A stretch of DNA of 64,000 nt, from NCBI GenBank assembly GCA_946406435.1, contig CAMJKP010000004.1, positions 26,969 through 90,968 of the forward strand, given 5' to 3'. The notes beneath the pieces are model-generated. The model saw only the letters and a list, made by a program, of their open reading frames with translations. It did no database searches and was not told the DNA's origin. Below are positions 44,911 to 54,407 of the stretch, in pieces. The position numbers were made by a program, and so were the translations under genes. The stretch is from an uncultured Prevotellaceae bacterium (GTDB lineage: Bacteria > Bacteroidota > Bacteroidia > Bacteroidales > Bacteroidaceae). The stretch's first letter is position 1; each line of letters begins with the position of its first letter.

Positions 44911-46184
44911 TGTTTCTTGTTTCTCATAATGTCAACAATGGTTCCTTCTGTCTTTACCATACCAGGTGAGGCAATCAAACCCATGTTGCGCATACTCTCC
45001 TCTGGTGTTCTGCCGTTGATGCCGTGAACATTCTCAATAGCAATACCGTCGAGAGCTAATCCAACAGACTGATAGGCGGCATCTACAGCCACGATACCCT
45101 TCATTGTGCATCCATGATTGCCGCCGTCGCAAATCATACCTGTTATGCTTGAAGCCATGTTCTGAATGGTCAAGGTCAGGGTTTTCAATGTACCGCCTTT
45201 CAGATAGGCAAGTCCACACGCCATACCAGTACCAGCAGCAATGGCACATCCACAGAAAGCAGATAATTTTCCTGAATATTCCTTGATGTACATACAGACA
45301 AGATAGCTGAGAGCGGTGGCTCTAAGCAGTTGCTCGTCGCTAAGTCCCTTCACCTTGCATGTGGCGTAAAGCGGCAGAGTGGCGATAATGCCATGCGCTC
45401 CACTTCCCGTGATACTCATAGCAGGATGGGGAAGTCCAAGCACACGTGCCTCGATAGCTGCATTGCAGAGTAATGAAGCTGAGGCCTGCTCGTCGGAAGA
45501 AATAATTTTTCCTCCGTTCTTGTTATACAGATAATGTGCAAAAGTAGTTCTTCTACTATTTATTGCCTCGTCAAACAGAGAAAGGTTAAGATCGTAAGCC
45601 TTGCTGATGAATGCTATTTCATCTAATGGGACGGTCTTTGCGTAATGAAGAATCTGGCGAAGCGTATAATGGTGAATGAGTGGAGAACCCTCTTCCGTCT
45701 CTCTCTTCTTCTCTTGTTTTTTAGAGAAGACAACACGCCCATTTTCCGTTATCTCCGTGATATTGGTATGAGCATCTTTGATAGTTACGGTGGCTGTGCC
45801 ATTGTCGGTTGCGAGGGTAACGTGGATGTATATCCTACTACTGATTTCTCCCATAGACACCTTTATCTTCCCATCTGCCAGAAGCTTTTTTGCCAGTACG
45901 TTATGCTTGCTGGTAACACTATCTAAACATTCCAGTCCCTTGCTTGCATCAGCTGCCACATATCCCAAGGCGGCAGCATGAGCATTGCCCACCTCGTTGC
46001 TATTAGGAATACCACAAGTGAACGCATTCTTGTACATACCACTATTCAACACCACGTGCGCCTCTTGCAATGTGCCAGTAGTATGTTCTCTAGCTGTGGC
46101 GACAGCAAAGGCAATGGCAGCAGGCTCAGTTACGCCCAATGCTGGGCGCATATCGTCAAGGATTAGTTTTGTCAGTTGTTTCAT
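44904..46184 (-). CDS. cyuA: L-cysteine desulfidase (CyuA/UPF0597, serine-dehydratase alpha-like)
   Basis: The product has 426 residues. Conserved features are the opening DDMRPALGVTEPAAIAFA, SITGSGAHGI, and the Fe-S cysteines in LSAFCGCAIAAGTG and ICDGGNHGC. Family members are 4Fe-4S enzymes that split L-cysteine into sulfide, ammonia and pyruvate. Its start overlaps the transporter gene by 29 bp, so uptake and breakdown are coupled. It supplies sulfide, which fits the sulfur- and iron-demanding nitrogenase-like operon nearby, though regulation by the shared operator is not seen for this gene. Confidence 0.9.
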   Translation of the reverse strand: MKQLTKLILDDMRPALGVTEPAAIAFAVATAREHTTGTLQEAHVVLNSGMYKNAFTCGIPNSNEVGNAHAAALGYVAADASKGLECLDSVTSKHNVLAKKLLADGKIKVSMGEISSRIYIHVTLATDNGTATVTIKDAHTNITEITENGRVVFSKKQEKKRETEEGSPLIHHYTLRQILHYAKTVPLDEIAFISKAYDLNLSLFDEAINSRRTTFAHYLYNKNGGKIISSDEQASASLLCNAAIEARVLGLPHPAMSITGSGAHGIIATLPLYATCKVKGLSDEQLLRATALSYLVCMYIKEYSGKLSAFCGCAIAAGTGMACGLAYLKGGTLKTLTLTIQNMASSITGMICDGGNHGCTMKGIVAVDAAYQSVGLALDGIAIENVHGINGRTPEESMRNMGLIASPGMVKTEGTIVDIMRNKKHP

Positions 46185-47565
46185 TGTTATGTCTGTTTCT
46201 GATGAAACATGCAGAGAAACTGCATATCAGTAATAGCCAAGGATAGAAAGGGGTAAGGAACATGTCTGTGGCTTGCAGCGAGACATTACTTCCTGATGCT
46301 TCAATACCTTTCAGCAATAATAGCATACACCCACCATAAGGAAGAACGAATGGGAATGTGCAGATTACTGTAGCGAGGATGGTGGAGCGACTATAAGGAT
46401 GAATCTGATGCTGCTTGCCTATACTATTGACGAATGGGGCGATGCAGATATTGGCGATGGTGTTTACCGCTGCTATGAGGATGCCAGATAATGCAGTCAT
46501 AGAGAAGATGCTCAATTCTGCTAATATCGTGGAATGCCTGATGTGGCGGTTCATGAATGAAAGGATGATGTTCATGCATCCACTTCGGATGATAAGTCCA
46601 GAAAGCGAAACTACCACCATAAGCAGAATACATATATTCGCCATTCCTGCAATGCCATCTACCACAGCTCCACTCACATTGTTTCCTTCCAGACATACGA
46701 GGTCGGACAATCCGAACAATCCCATTGTTGTACCTATCAGCACAGCAAGCACGATGCCAGAGAAGAGTGAGACGAAGATGTTCACATGGAGAAATGATAG
46801 CGCGATAACCACCAGCGTAGGTAGGATCATAGTGAGTCCAAACCATTCATCAGAGATGGTAGAAGATAAACTTGCTGGTGATTGTGGCAAAAGTCTGCCT
46901 GCTACAAAAAAGAAGATGCAGGTCAGAAGACTTGCCGTTAGTACGATAGGCAGACGATGACGGATTGTTCCGCCAATATCTGCTGTTCGTCCTCCGTCTT
47001 CATACTCCTGTGTGGTGGCAGCTATTACAGCAGTATCAGAGACAGGAGCGATGCTGTCACCTAAGGCGGCACCTGAGAGAATAGCACCGCCAAGAAGTGC
47101 AGAATTTGCCCCGACTGCAATACCTGCGGGGAAAAGCGTGAGGCTCATAGCACTTATGGTGCCAAAGCCTGAGCCTGTGGAAATAGCAAACAGACCAGAG
47201 AACAGGAATGTGACGACGGTGAACGTTTCGTTCAGCGTCTCCAATCGGGTCGAAGCCCATACCAAGCCCTCTACAATGTGTCCTTCTTTCAGAATATTAC
47301 CGTATACGCCCACTATCAGCCATAACAGAGTGGCAGTCATAGCTGTCTTACTTCCGAAATATTCGAAGATGGTTGTCCAATATCCCTTGCTGTTCTTAGT
47401 GATTATGCCTCCTATCATGATTGCCACAATTCCGATTACCACCAACAGATTGATATTGATAGCATTGAAAAACGACAGGATGATGGTAGCCCCTACGAAT
47501 AAAGCAAAAGGCAGGACTGCCGCCAAGGGCGATAGTCCTACCTCTGTTGTGTTATTGTTGTTCAT
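46156..47565 (-). CDS. NhaC-family Na+/H+ antiporter-like transporter
   Basis: The product has 469 residues with 11-12 membrane helices and the NhaC pattern (LLGGAILSGAALGDSIAPVSDTAVIAATTQ, abbreviated as GDSIAPVSDT). Many NhaC-family carriers coupled to amino-acid catabolic genes move organic substrates with Na+. Its 29-bp overlap with the desulfidase gene makes cysteine import the best guess, but sequence alone does not prove it. Confidence 0.88.
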   Translation of the reverse strand: MNNNNTTEVGLSPLAAVLPFALFVGATIILSFFNAININLLVVIGIVAIMIGGIITKNSKGYWTTIFEYFGSKTAMTATLLWLIVGVYGNILKEGHIVEGLVWASTRLETLNETFTVVTFLFSGLFAISTGSGFGTISAMSLTLFPAGIAVGANSALLGGAILSGAALGDSIAPVSDTAVIAATTQEYEDGGRTADIGGTIRHRLPIVLTASLLTCIFFFVAGRLLPQSPASLSSTISDEWFGLTMILPTLVVIALSFLHVNIFVSLFSGIVLAVLIGTTMGLFGLSDLVCLEGNNVSGAVVDGIAGMANICILLMVVVSLSGLIIRSGCMNIILSFMNRHIRHSTILAELSIFSMTALSGILIAAVNTIANICIAPFVNSIGKQHQIHPYSRSTILATVICTFPFVLPYGGCMLLLLKGIEASGSNVSLQATDMFLTPFYPWLLLICSFSACFIRNRHNNETTDKTNP

Positions 47566-47575
47566 ATTAACTGAA

Positions 47576-47702
47576 GTGTCGCAAGCTTAACTTCATGGGT
47601 TATAAGGTTTGAGGTTAGAGGTCAGCATTGCTAATAGACATTCCGACCTAAGAACCTGAAAACCTTAAAACCTGCAATTTGAGCTATGCGAAAAGTTGAG
47701 TC
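47576..47702. repeat. Dispersed repeat family D (copy 1)
   Basis: The ends GTCGCAAGCTTAACTT and TTGAGCTATGCGAAAAGTTG are near-inverted copies. The core is made of ACCTTAAAACCT-type words. A longer copy lies at 53808-54022. It separates the SusD-like gene from the NhaC-like gene and may help end transcription. Confidence 0.65.
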
Positions 47703-47705
47703 AGA

Positions 47706-49352
47706 TTAATATCCTGGGTTCTGAGCGATGCCGAGATCCTCGCCTTGGAGACCTGTTGGAATAGGCTGACGATAGTGACGACCGCGAACATTGTTGTACT
47801 TCGCACGGAGGTGGTTGTGTACCTTGGTGAAGTATGCCTCCTGATCAGCGTTGTACTTGTTGCCGAGAGAGGTCTTCCAGTCGTTAGCGAAGTGCTTGTA
47901 GTTAGATACCTTCTTAACAGAAGAGATGAGATCCTTCCAACGATAGCTGTTGAGTACAGAGAACTGCTCATATGTGAACTCGTAGTCCCACTCACGCTTG
48001 ATCTGGTCGAATGTTGGTGCATCTACGCTCTCAATGCCGGCACGCTTACGAAGCTGATTGAATGGCTCTGCAGCCTCTGAGTTACGACCGAGCTGTACGA
48101 GTGCCTCTGCCTTGGTGAGAAGTACCTCTGCGTAACGAATCTCGATACGGTCAACTGAGTTCTTTGTAATCTCAAGGTTCTCAGCGTTATCATAGCTCTG
48201 ATCCACGCCCTTACCATTGATTGGAGTATATATTGGTGAGTAGTAGTGGTAAACCTTACCATCTTCTGGGTTCTTAATCTCGGTGAAGTAAGTCTCTGCC
48301 AGACGCTTGTCGGTAGGCTGCTCCTTCTTCCATTCGTCGTAGAGGTTATCGTCAGCAACCTCGGTGTGGTTCTGAGTGTAGCCCTTGCCGTTCTCACCAT
48401 TCTGGAATGGGAATGTCCATGAGCAGTGTGTCTGGTGGTTGCCCTGTGCGTCAATCTTATCACCGTCGTGAGCAATAGTGAACAGATGCTCGTTAGTACC
48501 GCGCTTGTTGCTCTCGTAGTCACGACCATAGAGCTTGCTGAAATCAGGATCGAGCTTCAGCAGACCGCTCTTGATAACCTTGTCGGCATACTCTACAGCC
48601 TTCTCCAGACGGCTGTCAGTCTTGGTGAACTCTGGGTCCTTCTGACCGTTTGCGATAGCCTCAACCTCCTTAGCAGAAAGTGGATTGTCGCCCCATACGA
48701 GGTATGTACGTGCAAGAAGAGCCTGTGCAGCCTGCTTTGAAGGGATGCGTGGATCGCCGTCGTAATCCTTCAGAAGCTTCTCTGCATCTGTGAAGTCACT
48801 TACAATCTGGTTGAATACTGTATTGAGGTCCTTACGCTCTGTAGTAGAACCACCCTGCTCGGTGAATACAGGAACCTCACCCCACAACTGTGCGAGCTTC
48901 AAGTAAGCCAATGCACGGAGGAACTTAGCCTTACCAACAGCAGCGTTATAGCCAGCCTCACTCAACTTGCCGTCTTTCTTAGACTGCTCGATTGTGGCAA
49001 TAGCCTCGTTGTCCTGAGCGATACCGAGGAACAGGTGGTTGAAAATCTTTACCTGATACCATGTGGTTGGCTCCTGTTCAAAACGGCTGTTTACAGGACC
49101 TGCCTCGCTCTCTTCGCCCTCGAATGAGATGAGCTTGTTAGAGTTAAGCTCGATGATGAATGAGAATGATGATGAGAGTGGCTGCCAGTGGCTATATACT
49201 CCGTTTACGAGTGAAAGTACGGTTTCATCATCGGTTCCTACAGTCTCGTTAGTCACCTGACTTGGCTCGTCGTTATCACTTGAGCATGATACGAAGCCCA
49301 ATGAAAGTGTTGCTGCCAATGCAGCACTGAGTAGAATCTTTGTCTTTTTCAT
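47706..49352 (-). CDS. SusD/RagB-family outer-membrane lipoprotein
   Basis: The product has 548 residues with a lipoprotein signal (LSLGFVSC-S). The SusD fold has TPR-like helices (KAKFLRALAYLKLAQLWGEVPVF near 140-165) and the C-terminal VLLTKAEALVQLGRNSEAAEPFNQLRKRAG block. It is the lid of the SusC channel that binds nutrient. No glycosidase is encoded nearby, so the cargo need not be a glycan. It is downstream of SusC with a 273-bp repeat-rich gap. Confidence 0.94.
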   Translation of the reverse strand: MKKTKILLSAALAATLSLGFVSCSSDNDEPSQVTNETVGTDDETVLSLVNGVYSHWQPLSSSFSFIIELNSNKLISFEGEESEAGPVNSRFEQEPTTWYQVKIFNHLFLGIAQDNEAIATIEQSKKDGKLSEAGYNAAVGKAKFLRALAYLKLAQLWGEVPVFTEQGGSTTERKDLNTVFNQIVSDFTDAEKLLKDYDGDPRIPSKQAAQALLARTYLVWGDNPLSAKEVEAIANGQKDPEFTKTDSRLEKAVEYADKVIKSGLLKLDPDFSKLYGRDYESNKRGTNEHLFTIAHDGDKIDAQGNHQTHCSWTFPFQNGENGKGYTQNHTEVADDNLYDEWKKEQPTDKRLAETYFTEIKNPEDGKVYHYYSPIYTPINGKGVDQSYDNAENLEITKNSVDRIEIRYAEVLLTKAEALVQLGRNSEAAEPFNQLRKRAGIESVDAPTFDQIKREWDYEFTYEQFSVLNSYRWKDLISSVKKVSNYKHFANDWKTSLGNKYNADQEAYFTKVHNHLRAKYNNVRGRHYRQPIPTGLQGEDLGIAQNPGY

Positions 49353-49420
49353 ACTGAATTCTCCTTTTTACCTTATTAATGATTTATGATTAATGATTTC
49401 TGTTTATTTATTTTTTAGGA

Positions 49421-49610
49421 GTTCAAAGAGTACAAGGAGTGACGCTCCTTCGTCGCTTAAGTAGTACAAGACGATAGTATTTATCGTTGAAGGTTAAAGT
49501 GATGAAGGATGAGAGTTTGTTACTATAAAACCTTATTCCTTACTCTACCAACCTTTATTCCGTACATAAGACATTCGTCTTGTACTCCTTTAACTCCTTG
49601 TACTCCTTAT
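49421..49610. repeat. Inverted microrepeat region between SusC and SusD genes
   Basis: AGAGTACAAGGAGTGACGCT near 49430 and TTAACTCCTTGTACTCCTT near 49590 are opposed, with a CTTGTACTCC direct repeat on the right side. There is no gene in the 273-bp gap. In RNA this folds into a long stem and may set the SusC:SusD ratio. Confidence 0.55.
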
Positions 49611-49625
49611 TACTTCTTTAAAAAG

Positions 49626-52600
49626 TTACAACGTTAAATTAACTCCGAACACAAAGCTGCGTGATGATGGATATGCACCGCTATCTGTGCCGCTTGCCAC
49701 CTCTGGGTCGTAACCCTTGTATGGGGTGATGGTGAAGAGATTGGCAGCTGTAGCATATACGCGAATCCTAACAGGAACATTCTTCAACTCTGGCAGACGA
49801 TAGCCGATAGTGAGATTGCGAAGCTTCAGATAGCTGGCACTCTGAACATAGCGACTGTCAATATAGCCAATTGGGCGGGCTTTGCTTGCCAAAGGCAGGG
49901 TGTTGCCTCCACGTTCTGGAGTCCATGAATCGCGCACGGTGTTGAGCACGTTGTACGAGTCGTTGGTCAGTTCCAAACGGCGACCGAGAGCGTTATAGAC
50001 TTCGTTGCCCTGGCTTCCTGCAAAGGATGCAGAGAAGTCGAAATCGTGCCAAGAGACCTGTGTAGAGAAGCCATATACGATATCTGGCTGTATGCTGCCA
50101 AGAATCTGACGGTCGTTACCGTCTATGCGTCCGTTGTGGTCGGTGTCCTCATATTTTAAATCGCCAGGCTCTGGTGTCTGTCCATTGACGGTTGGCAATA
50201 TGCTGACATCCTCACCATTCTGCACGATACCGATGAAACGAAGACCGTAGAATGAACCGAGAGCCTCACCACGACGAAGGATCTGCTGGTTGTCAGAGCC
50301 CTGGATAACGTTGTTCGTGCTACCCATGTCGGTAATCCTGTTGCTGTTATAGGCTATGTTGGCAGATATATTCCAACTCAGGTTCTTGCGCTGTAGTATT
50401 GTTCCGCTTACTGCAAGCTCCACGCCCTTGTTCACCACGTTTCCTACATTCTGCAACTGACTTGTTACACCTGAAGAGAAACCCATAGGCACCACGAGAA
50501 GCAAGTCGCTGGTCTTCTTGTAGTAGGCATCGAAGACGATGTTCACGCGGTCACGCCATAGTCCGAGGTCGATACCGAAGTTATAGCTTGCGGTGCTCTC
50601 CCATTTCAGCTTATCGTTGGCGGTATTCTGCTTAGAGTAGCTGCTGCTTCCACCGTAAGAGCCTGTTGAGTAACTTGTGGTGAAAGCGTAGTCGCTTATC
50701 TCCTGATTACCCACGAGACCACCAGAGACGCGCACCTTTAAGTAGTCGATAGTGCGGATGCCACGCAGGAAATTCTCCTTGTCCACGTTCCATGAGATAC
50801 CGAGTGATGGGAAGTAGCCCCATCGGTGACCGGCAGAGAATCGGCTGCTGTTATCAGCGCGGAAGGTTGCAGTAGCGTTATAGCGGTCGAGCAGCGTGTA
50901 GTTCACACGGGCGATGATACTGTTGAGTTTGGCCTCGCTAATGCCTGTCTGCGGAGTGTAGATCTCAGAACCGTCACCCAGATTATACTGCTTCAGACTC
51001 TCATTAGTGTAATGGTTTGTGCGTATTGCACCATGTGTAGAAGTCTGTGTCTGACGTGTGAATCCGCCCAAAGCCTCTATGTGATGCTGACCGAAGTCGC
51101 GGTCGTAGGTGGCTGTATATTCTTGTTGCCAAACGTCTGTCTGACGATTACCTGTACCGCCAATACCCTGTGTGGCGAGACCTAATGAGGTATATGCTCC
51201 AGAGAAATATTCCTGCGTAAGTTTCTCGCTATTCAGACCTACTGATGCCTTCAACGTGAGATGACCAATCTTATATGTAGCCCATACGTTGCTCAACAGA
51301 TAGTTGTTTATATTGTCTGCCACGCTTTCCTTGAGGTCATATACTGGGTTGGCAGCGTGGTCGCCGATAGCGAAGTAGGCATATTCGTAAGGGTTGCCGA
51401 AGTTATACGAGCCGTCCTGATTATATACGCTAACCACAGGTGGCATGAGCAGGGCATACACAAAGCTGTTTGTTATTCCGGCAGAGAAAGGTGATGAGTT
51501 GAACACCTTAGACTCTGCGGTGGTGAGACCGCTCTGCTTTGAGCGTCCGAAAGTAACATTTACTCCGAAATGCAGATCCTTTTGCAGTTCCCACTCTGTA
51601 TTTACGTGGAAGTTATAACGCTCGAAACCAGAGTTAAGGATGATACCTTCCTGATCTGTATAGTTGGCAGAGAAGGCATAGCGGTTCTTCTCCGTACCAC
51701 CATTGATGCTCAGTTCGTGTGTCTGTTGAGTAGCGTTGCGCAATACTTCATCCTGCCAGTCAGTACCCTTGCCAAGTGCTGCAATCTCAGCATCTGTATA
51801 TCCGCCTTTGTTGCTGAAATAATCTTTCTGATACTGTGCCCATTCTGATGCGGTAAGCAGATTCAGCTTCTTTGCTACGCTACTTACACCCAATGTGTAG
51901 TTATAGTTCACGTGTGCCTGGCCTTCTCCTATCTTACCTTTCTTTGTAGTGATGAGAATCACACCGTTAGCACCACGAGAGCCGTAGATTGCCGTTGCAG
52001 ATACATCTTTCAGAACCTCAATAGACTCGATGTCGTTAGGGTTGATTGTTGCCAGAGGGTTAAGACTTCCGTCAATAGCACCAATACCTGTGCTGTTGTT
52101 TGCTGCATCCTTGAAATAGATGAAGCCGTCAACCACATAGAGCGGTTCATTAGAGGCATTCACAGAGTTACCGCCACGAATGCGGATGTGACTGTCGGCA
52201 CCAGGCTGTCCGCTACTTGCGGTAACTGCCAAACCTGCCACCTGTCCGCCAAGTGCTCCGTCGAGAGTAGGTACTGGGGCTTTCTCAAAGATGTCTGCCT
52301 TGATGGTGGTCACACTACCTGTGAGTTGGTTACGCTTCTGTGTGCCATAGCCCACTACCACAAGTTCGTCAAGTCGGCTGCTGTTGTCTATCAAAGTGAT
52401 TTCAACAGGCTCCTCGAAGTCATAGACATCCACGTCCAACGGACGATAGCCTACATACTCCACTCTCAACGTAAGCGGAGCCTCTTTCTTTGTCTGGAGT
52501 TGGAACTTACCGTCCACATCCGTCACGGCTCCCTTGCCTTTTTCACTTTTCACTATTACTGTTGCACCAATCAGCGCATCGCCGTTGCGTGCATCCTTTA

Positions 52601-52682
52601 TACTTCCTGTTATCAGCCCTTGCGCAAGAGCATAGAGAGGGCTAATCGCAACGATAGTTGCAATTATCAATCTTCTTACCAT
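49626..52682 (-). CDS. SusC/RagA-family TonB-linked outer-membrane transporter
   Basis: The product has 1018 residues with a signal peptide ending YALA-Q. A carboxypeptidase-regulatory-like domain (GSIKDARNGDALIGATVIVK to about 100) is followed by the TonB box region DELVVVGYGTQKR, the plug (IRIRGGNSVNASNEPLYVVDG) and the barrel ending FVFGVNLTL. It forms the pedal-bin transporter with the SusD-like protein. The periplasmic binding protein upstream is probably its periplasmic acceptor. Confidence 0.96.
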   Translation of the reverse strand: MVRRLIIATIVAISPLYALAQGLITGSIKDARNGDALIGATVIVKSEKGKGAVTDVDGKFQLQTKKEAPLTLRVEYVGYRPLDVDVYDFEEPVEITLIDNSSRLDELVVVGYGTQKRNQLTGSVTTIKADIFEKAPVPTLDGALGGQVAGLAVTASSGQPGADSHIRIRGGNSVNASNEPLYVVDGFIYFKDAANNSTGIGAIDGSLNPLATINPNDIESIEVLKDVSATAIYGSRGANGVILITTKKGKIGEGQAHVNYNYTLGVSSVAKKLNLLTASEWAQYQKDYFSNKGGYTDAEIAALGKGTDWQDEVLRNATQQTHELSINGGTEKNRYAFSANYTDQEGIILNSGFERYNFHVNTEWELQKDLHFGVNVTFGRSKQSGLTTAESKVFNSSPFSAGITNSFVYALLMPPVVSVYNQDGSYNFGNPYEYAYFAIGDHAANPVYDLKESVADNINNYLLSNVWATYKIGHLTLKASVGLNSEKLTQEYFSGAYTSLGLATQGIGGTGNRQTDVWQQEYTATYDRDFGQHHIEALGGFTRQTQTSTHGAIRTNHYTNESLKQYNLGDGSEIYTPQTGISEAKLNSIIARVNYTLLDRYNATATFRADNSSRFSAGHRWGYFPSLGISWNVDKENFLRGIRTIDYLKVRVSGGLVGNQEISDYAFTTSYSTGSYGGSSSYSKQNTANDKLKWESTASYNFGIDLGLWRDRVNIVFDAYYKKTSDLLLVVPMGFSSGVTSQLQNVGNVVNKGVELAVSGTILQRKNLSWNISANIAYNSNRITDMGSTNNVIQGSDNQQILRRGEALGSFYGLRFIGIVQNGEDVSILPTVNGQTPEPGDLKYEDTDHNGRIDGNDRQILGSIQPDIVYGFSTQVSWHDFDFSASFAGSQGNEVYNALGRRLELTNDSYNVLNTVRDSWTPERGGNTLPLASKARPIGYIDSRYVQSASYLKLRNLTIGYRLPELKNVPVRIRVYATAANLFTITPYKGYDPEVASGTDSGAYPSSRSFVFGVNLTL

Positions 52683-52705
52683 ATACTTTCTAAATGCTGA
52701 TTATA

Positions 52706-52842
52706 AAAACTCCCCAGCCCCAAAAGGGAGTTTTCATATAAAGAATACTATCTAAGAGCCATCCATTGGGTAGTTAGGGGGCTTTTTGACTTGAAATACT
52801 ATCTAAAAAGCTCTCCCCTCGGGGAGGTGGAGGGAGCTGTTT
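52706..52842. repeat. Palindromic repeat element, family B (copy 4)
   Basis: A C/G-rich left arm with CTCCCCAGCCCC, ACTATCTAA words at two places in the core and the right arm CTCCCCTCGGGGAGGTGGAG. It lies between the binding-protein and SusC genes. Confidence 0.72.
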
Positions 52843-52845
52843 CCT

Positions 52846-53781
52846 TTACTTCTGCGCTGTCAGCGTATTCTGCACTTTATTGATCTGCGCGCTTGCCTCT
52901 TTCTTGTCGAGATTCAAGAGACCATACTGATGATTGTACTTAGTGCCATTCTCAAGTACCCACTGGAGGAAACGGTTCACAGCCTCGTCTGTGCTGTTGA
53001 ATGTGATAGCCACCTTCTCAACTGCAACCTCATCAGGCTTACCGCTTTCAAGAATGTTGAGCACATCATCAAGCGTACCGTTATCGCTAAAGCTGTTGGC
53101 AACATCCTTCTTCAAGTCAAGACCTATGAGTGAGAGGTCATTCTTCAGGTGGCGGCTCTTCAAATCAAAGATGTTAGAGAGAGTGTTAAACGTAACACCG
53201 AGTGGATCCTTTGTAATAGCGGTATTCAGGAAAAGGTCATCACCAGCAATACGCTTGCCACGGAAACTGCTGCTCTCTGCCCCAAAGTTATGGGCAAACG
53301 ATGTGGCAACAGACGCAGCATTGCTACCGCTATAAATAGTGATTGCCTCAAAAGTCTTGTTCTTCTTCACCTCCTCCTCAAATTCATCGTTGAGGAAGAA
53401 AAGCTGCTTCAGCTTCTTAGCATTCAGATGCTTGCCTTCGAGCAATTTGGCAGCCTCAGAACTACGAGCTGTAATAGGTAGTACAGCTGTCTCACCTATA
53501 TATACATGCTGTTTGATGATGTCGGCGTTCTTATCCTGCTGATCAACGACAGCGACTGTGAGGTCAGCGTCACCCTTGCCCTTGGCAATCTGGAATGTCA
53601 CACCAGACTCAGCCTTGGCATATTCCTCAATCCACTTTTCAATCAGAGGACGTGCAAAACGAGGGCTCTTTATTGTGCGTACATTGTTTTCACTATTATT
53701 GTTGGCACCATTACCATTTGCCAATGTACTGTTAAGACCAAAACCTAAAAATATTGCTAATGTAAAAATAATCTTCTTCAT
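52846..53781 (-). CDS. Periplasmic binding protein, PstS-like fold
   Basis: From the ATG at 53781 the protein has 311 residues with a signal peptide (MKKIIFTLAIFLGFGLNSTLA-N). The mature part matches PBP-like domains of the phosphate/molybdate type: RTIKSPRFARPLIEKWIEEY, KGKGDADLTVAVVDQ, then IYSGSNAASVATSFAHNFG. These pieces sit where PstS proteins bind the anion, but specificity cannot be read off. It is the first gene after operator-promoter site 3 and heads the SusCD unit. The leader is long (about 480 nt) and contains repeats A and D. Confidence 0.75.
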   Translation of the reverse strand: MKKIIFTLAIFLGFGLNSTLANGNGANNNSENNVRTIKSPRFARPLIEKWIEEYAKAESGVTFQIAKGKGDADLTVAVVDQQDKNADIIKQHVYIGETAVLPITARSSEAAKLLEGKHLNAKKLKQLFFLNDEFEEEVKKNKTFEAITIYSGSNAASVATSFAHNFGAESSSFRGKRIAGDDLFLNTAITKDPLGVTFNTLSNIFDLKSRHLKNDLSLIGLDLKKDVANSFSDNGTLDDVLNILESGKPDEVAVEKVAITFNSTDEAVNRFLQWVLENGTKYNHQYGLLNLDKKEASAQINKVQNTLTAQK

Positions 53782-53807
53782 ATTTGTTATCGTGTTTTTG
53801 TTTTTGA

Positions 53808-54022
53808 CGTTTCGCAAGCTCAACTTTATTGGTTGTGAGGTTGTATGGTCATAAGGTCTTTACCGGTTAGGAGGTTAGAAGGTTAGGAGAGGTAGAGGTC
53901 TGCTTCGCAAATGAGCGTCCCGACCTAAAAACCCTAAAACCTGCAAACCTTAAAACCTAAAGAAAAGGCCTAAGAACCTTTAACCTAAAAACCTTCAACT
54001 TGAGCTATGCGAGAGTTGAATT
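53808..54022. repeat. Dispersed repeat family D (copy 2)
   Basis: The left end TTTCGCAAGCTCAACTTTAT and the right end CAACTTGAGCTATGCGAGAG are imperfect inverted copies. The core has AGGTTAGAAGGTTAGGAG and CCTAAAAACC microrepeats. It lies in the leader of the binding-protein unit. Confidence 0.65.
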
Positions 54023-54194
54023 ATATTTGTTATACCTGAGTACCGTTATTCCAACAGTCTCTTACATAGTTGCCATCATCATATCTCGGCAACAACAATA
54101 TTCATACATTCGCATTCGTTTTGTTTTGTTCATAACTTCTTATATTACTAATGACTAAAGGCTTGCGACTTTTGATTTTCAACTTAATCTTGTC

Positions 54195-54238
54195 GCCTTC
54201 CGGCTCCCTCCCTACGGGGGAGGGCGGGGGGAGAGGCC
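54195..54238. repeat. Family A palindrome in the leader of unit 3
   Basis: Nearly identical to the copies at 35.06 and 44.78 kb, and again 20-30 bp after the predicted start of transcription. Confidence 0.8.
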
Positions 54239-54258
54239 TTCATTTTGTTTTCTGAGTG

Positions 54259-54327
54259 CAAAGGTACTATGTTTTTCTCACTCACGAAATCCCTAATATT
54301 CGGCATTTATATACCATATGTATGGTA
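54259..54327 (-). promoter_or_regulatory. Operator-promoter site 3 (binding protein/SusCD unit)
   Basis: The -7 box TACCTTTG (54259-54266) lies exactly 53 bp from the palindrome TACCATACATATGGTA (54312-54327), the most symmetric copy. The -33 position reads TCG rather than TTG, suggesting dependence on an activator. The GCCGAATATTAGGGATTTC block is identical to site 1. Confidence 0.8.
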
Positions 54328-54407
54328 TTTTCTGTGTTATATGGTTGCATAAAAACAATTTAACGCCAATCCGACCTGAAATTTTTGTTGAATTGACGCT
54401 AAAAAAA

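Noticed and set aside
44206..46184. Site 2 as the promoter of the cysteine desulfidase
   Set aside because: It faces away from the start of that gene and overlaps its 3' end; it can only drive the calycin-like lipoprotein.
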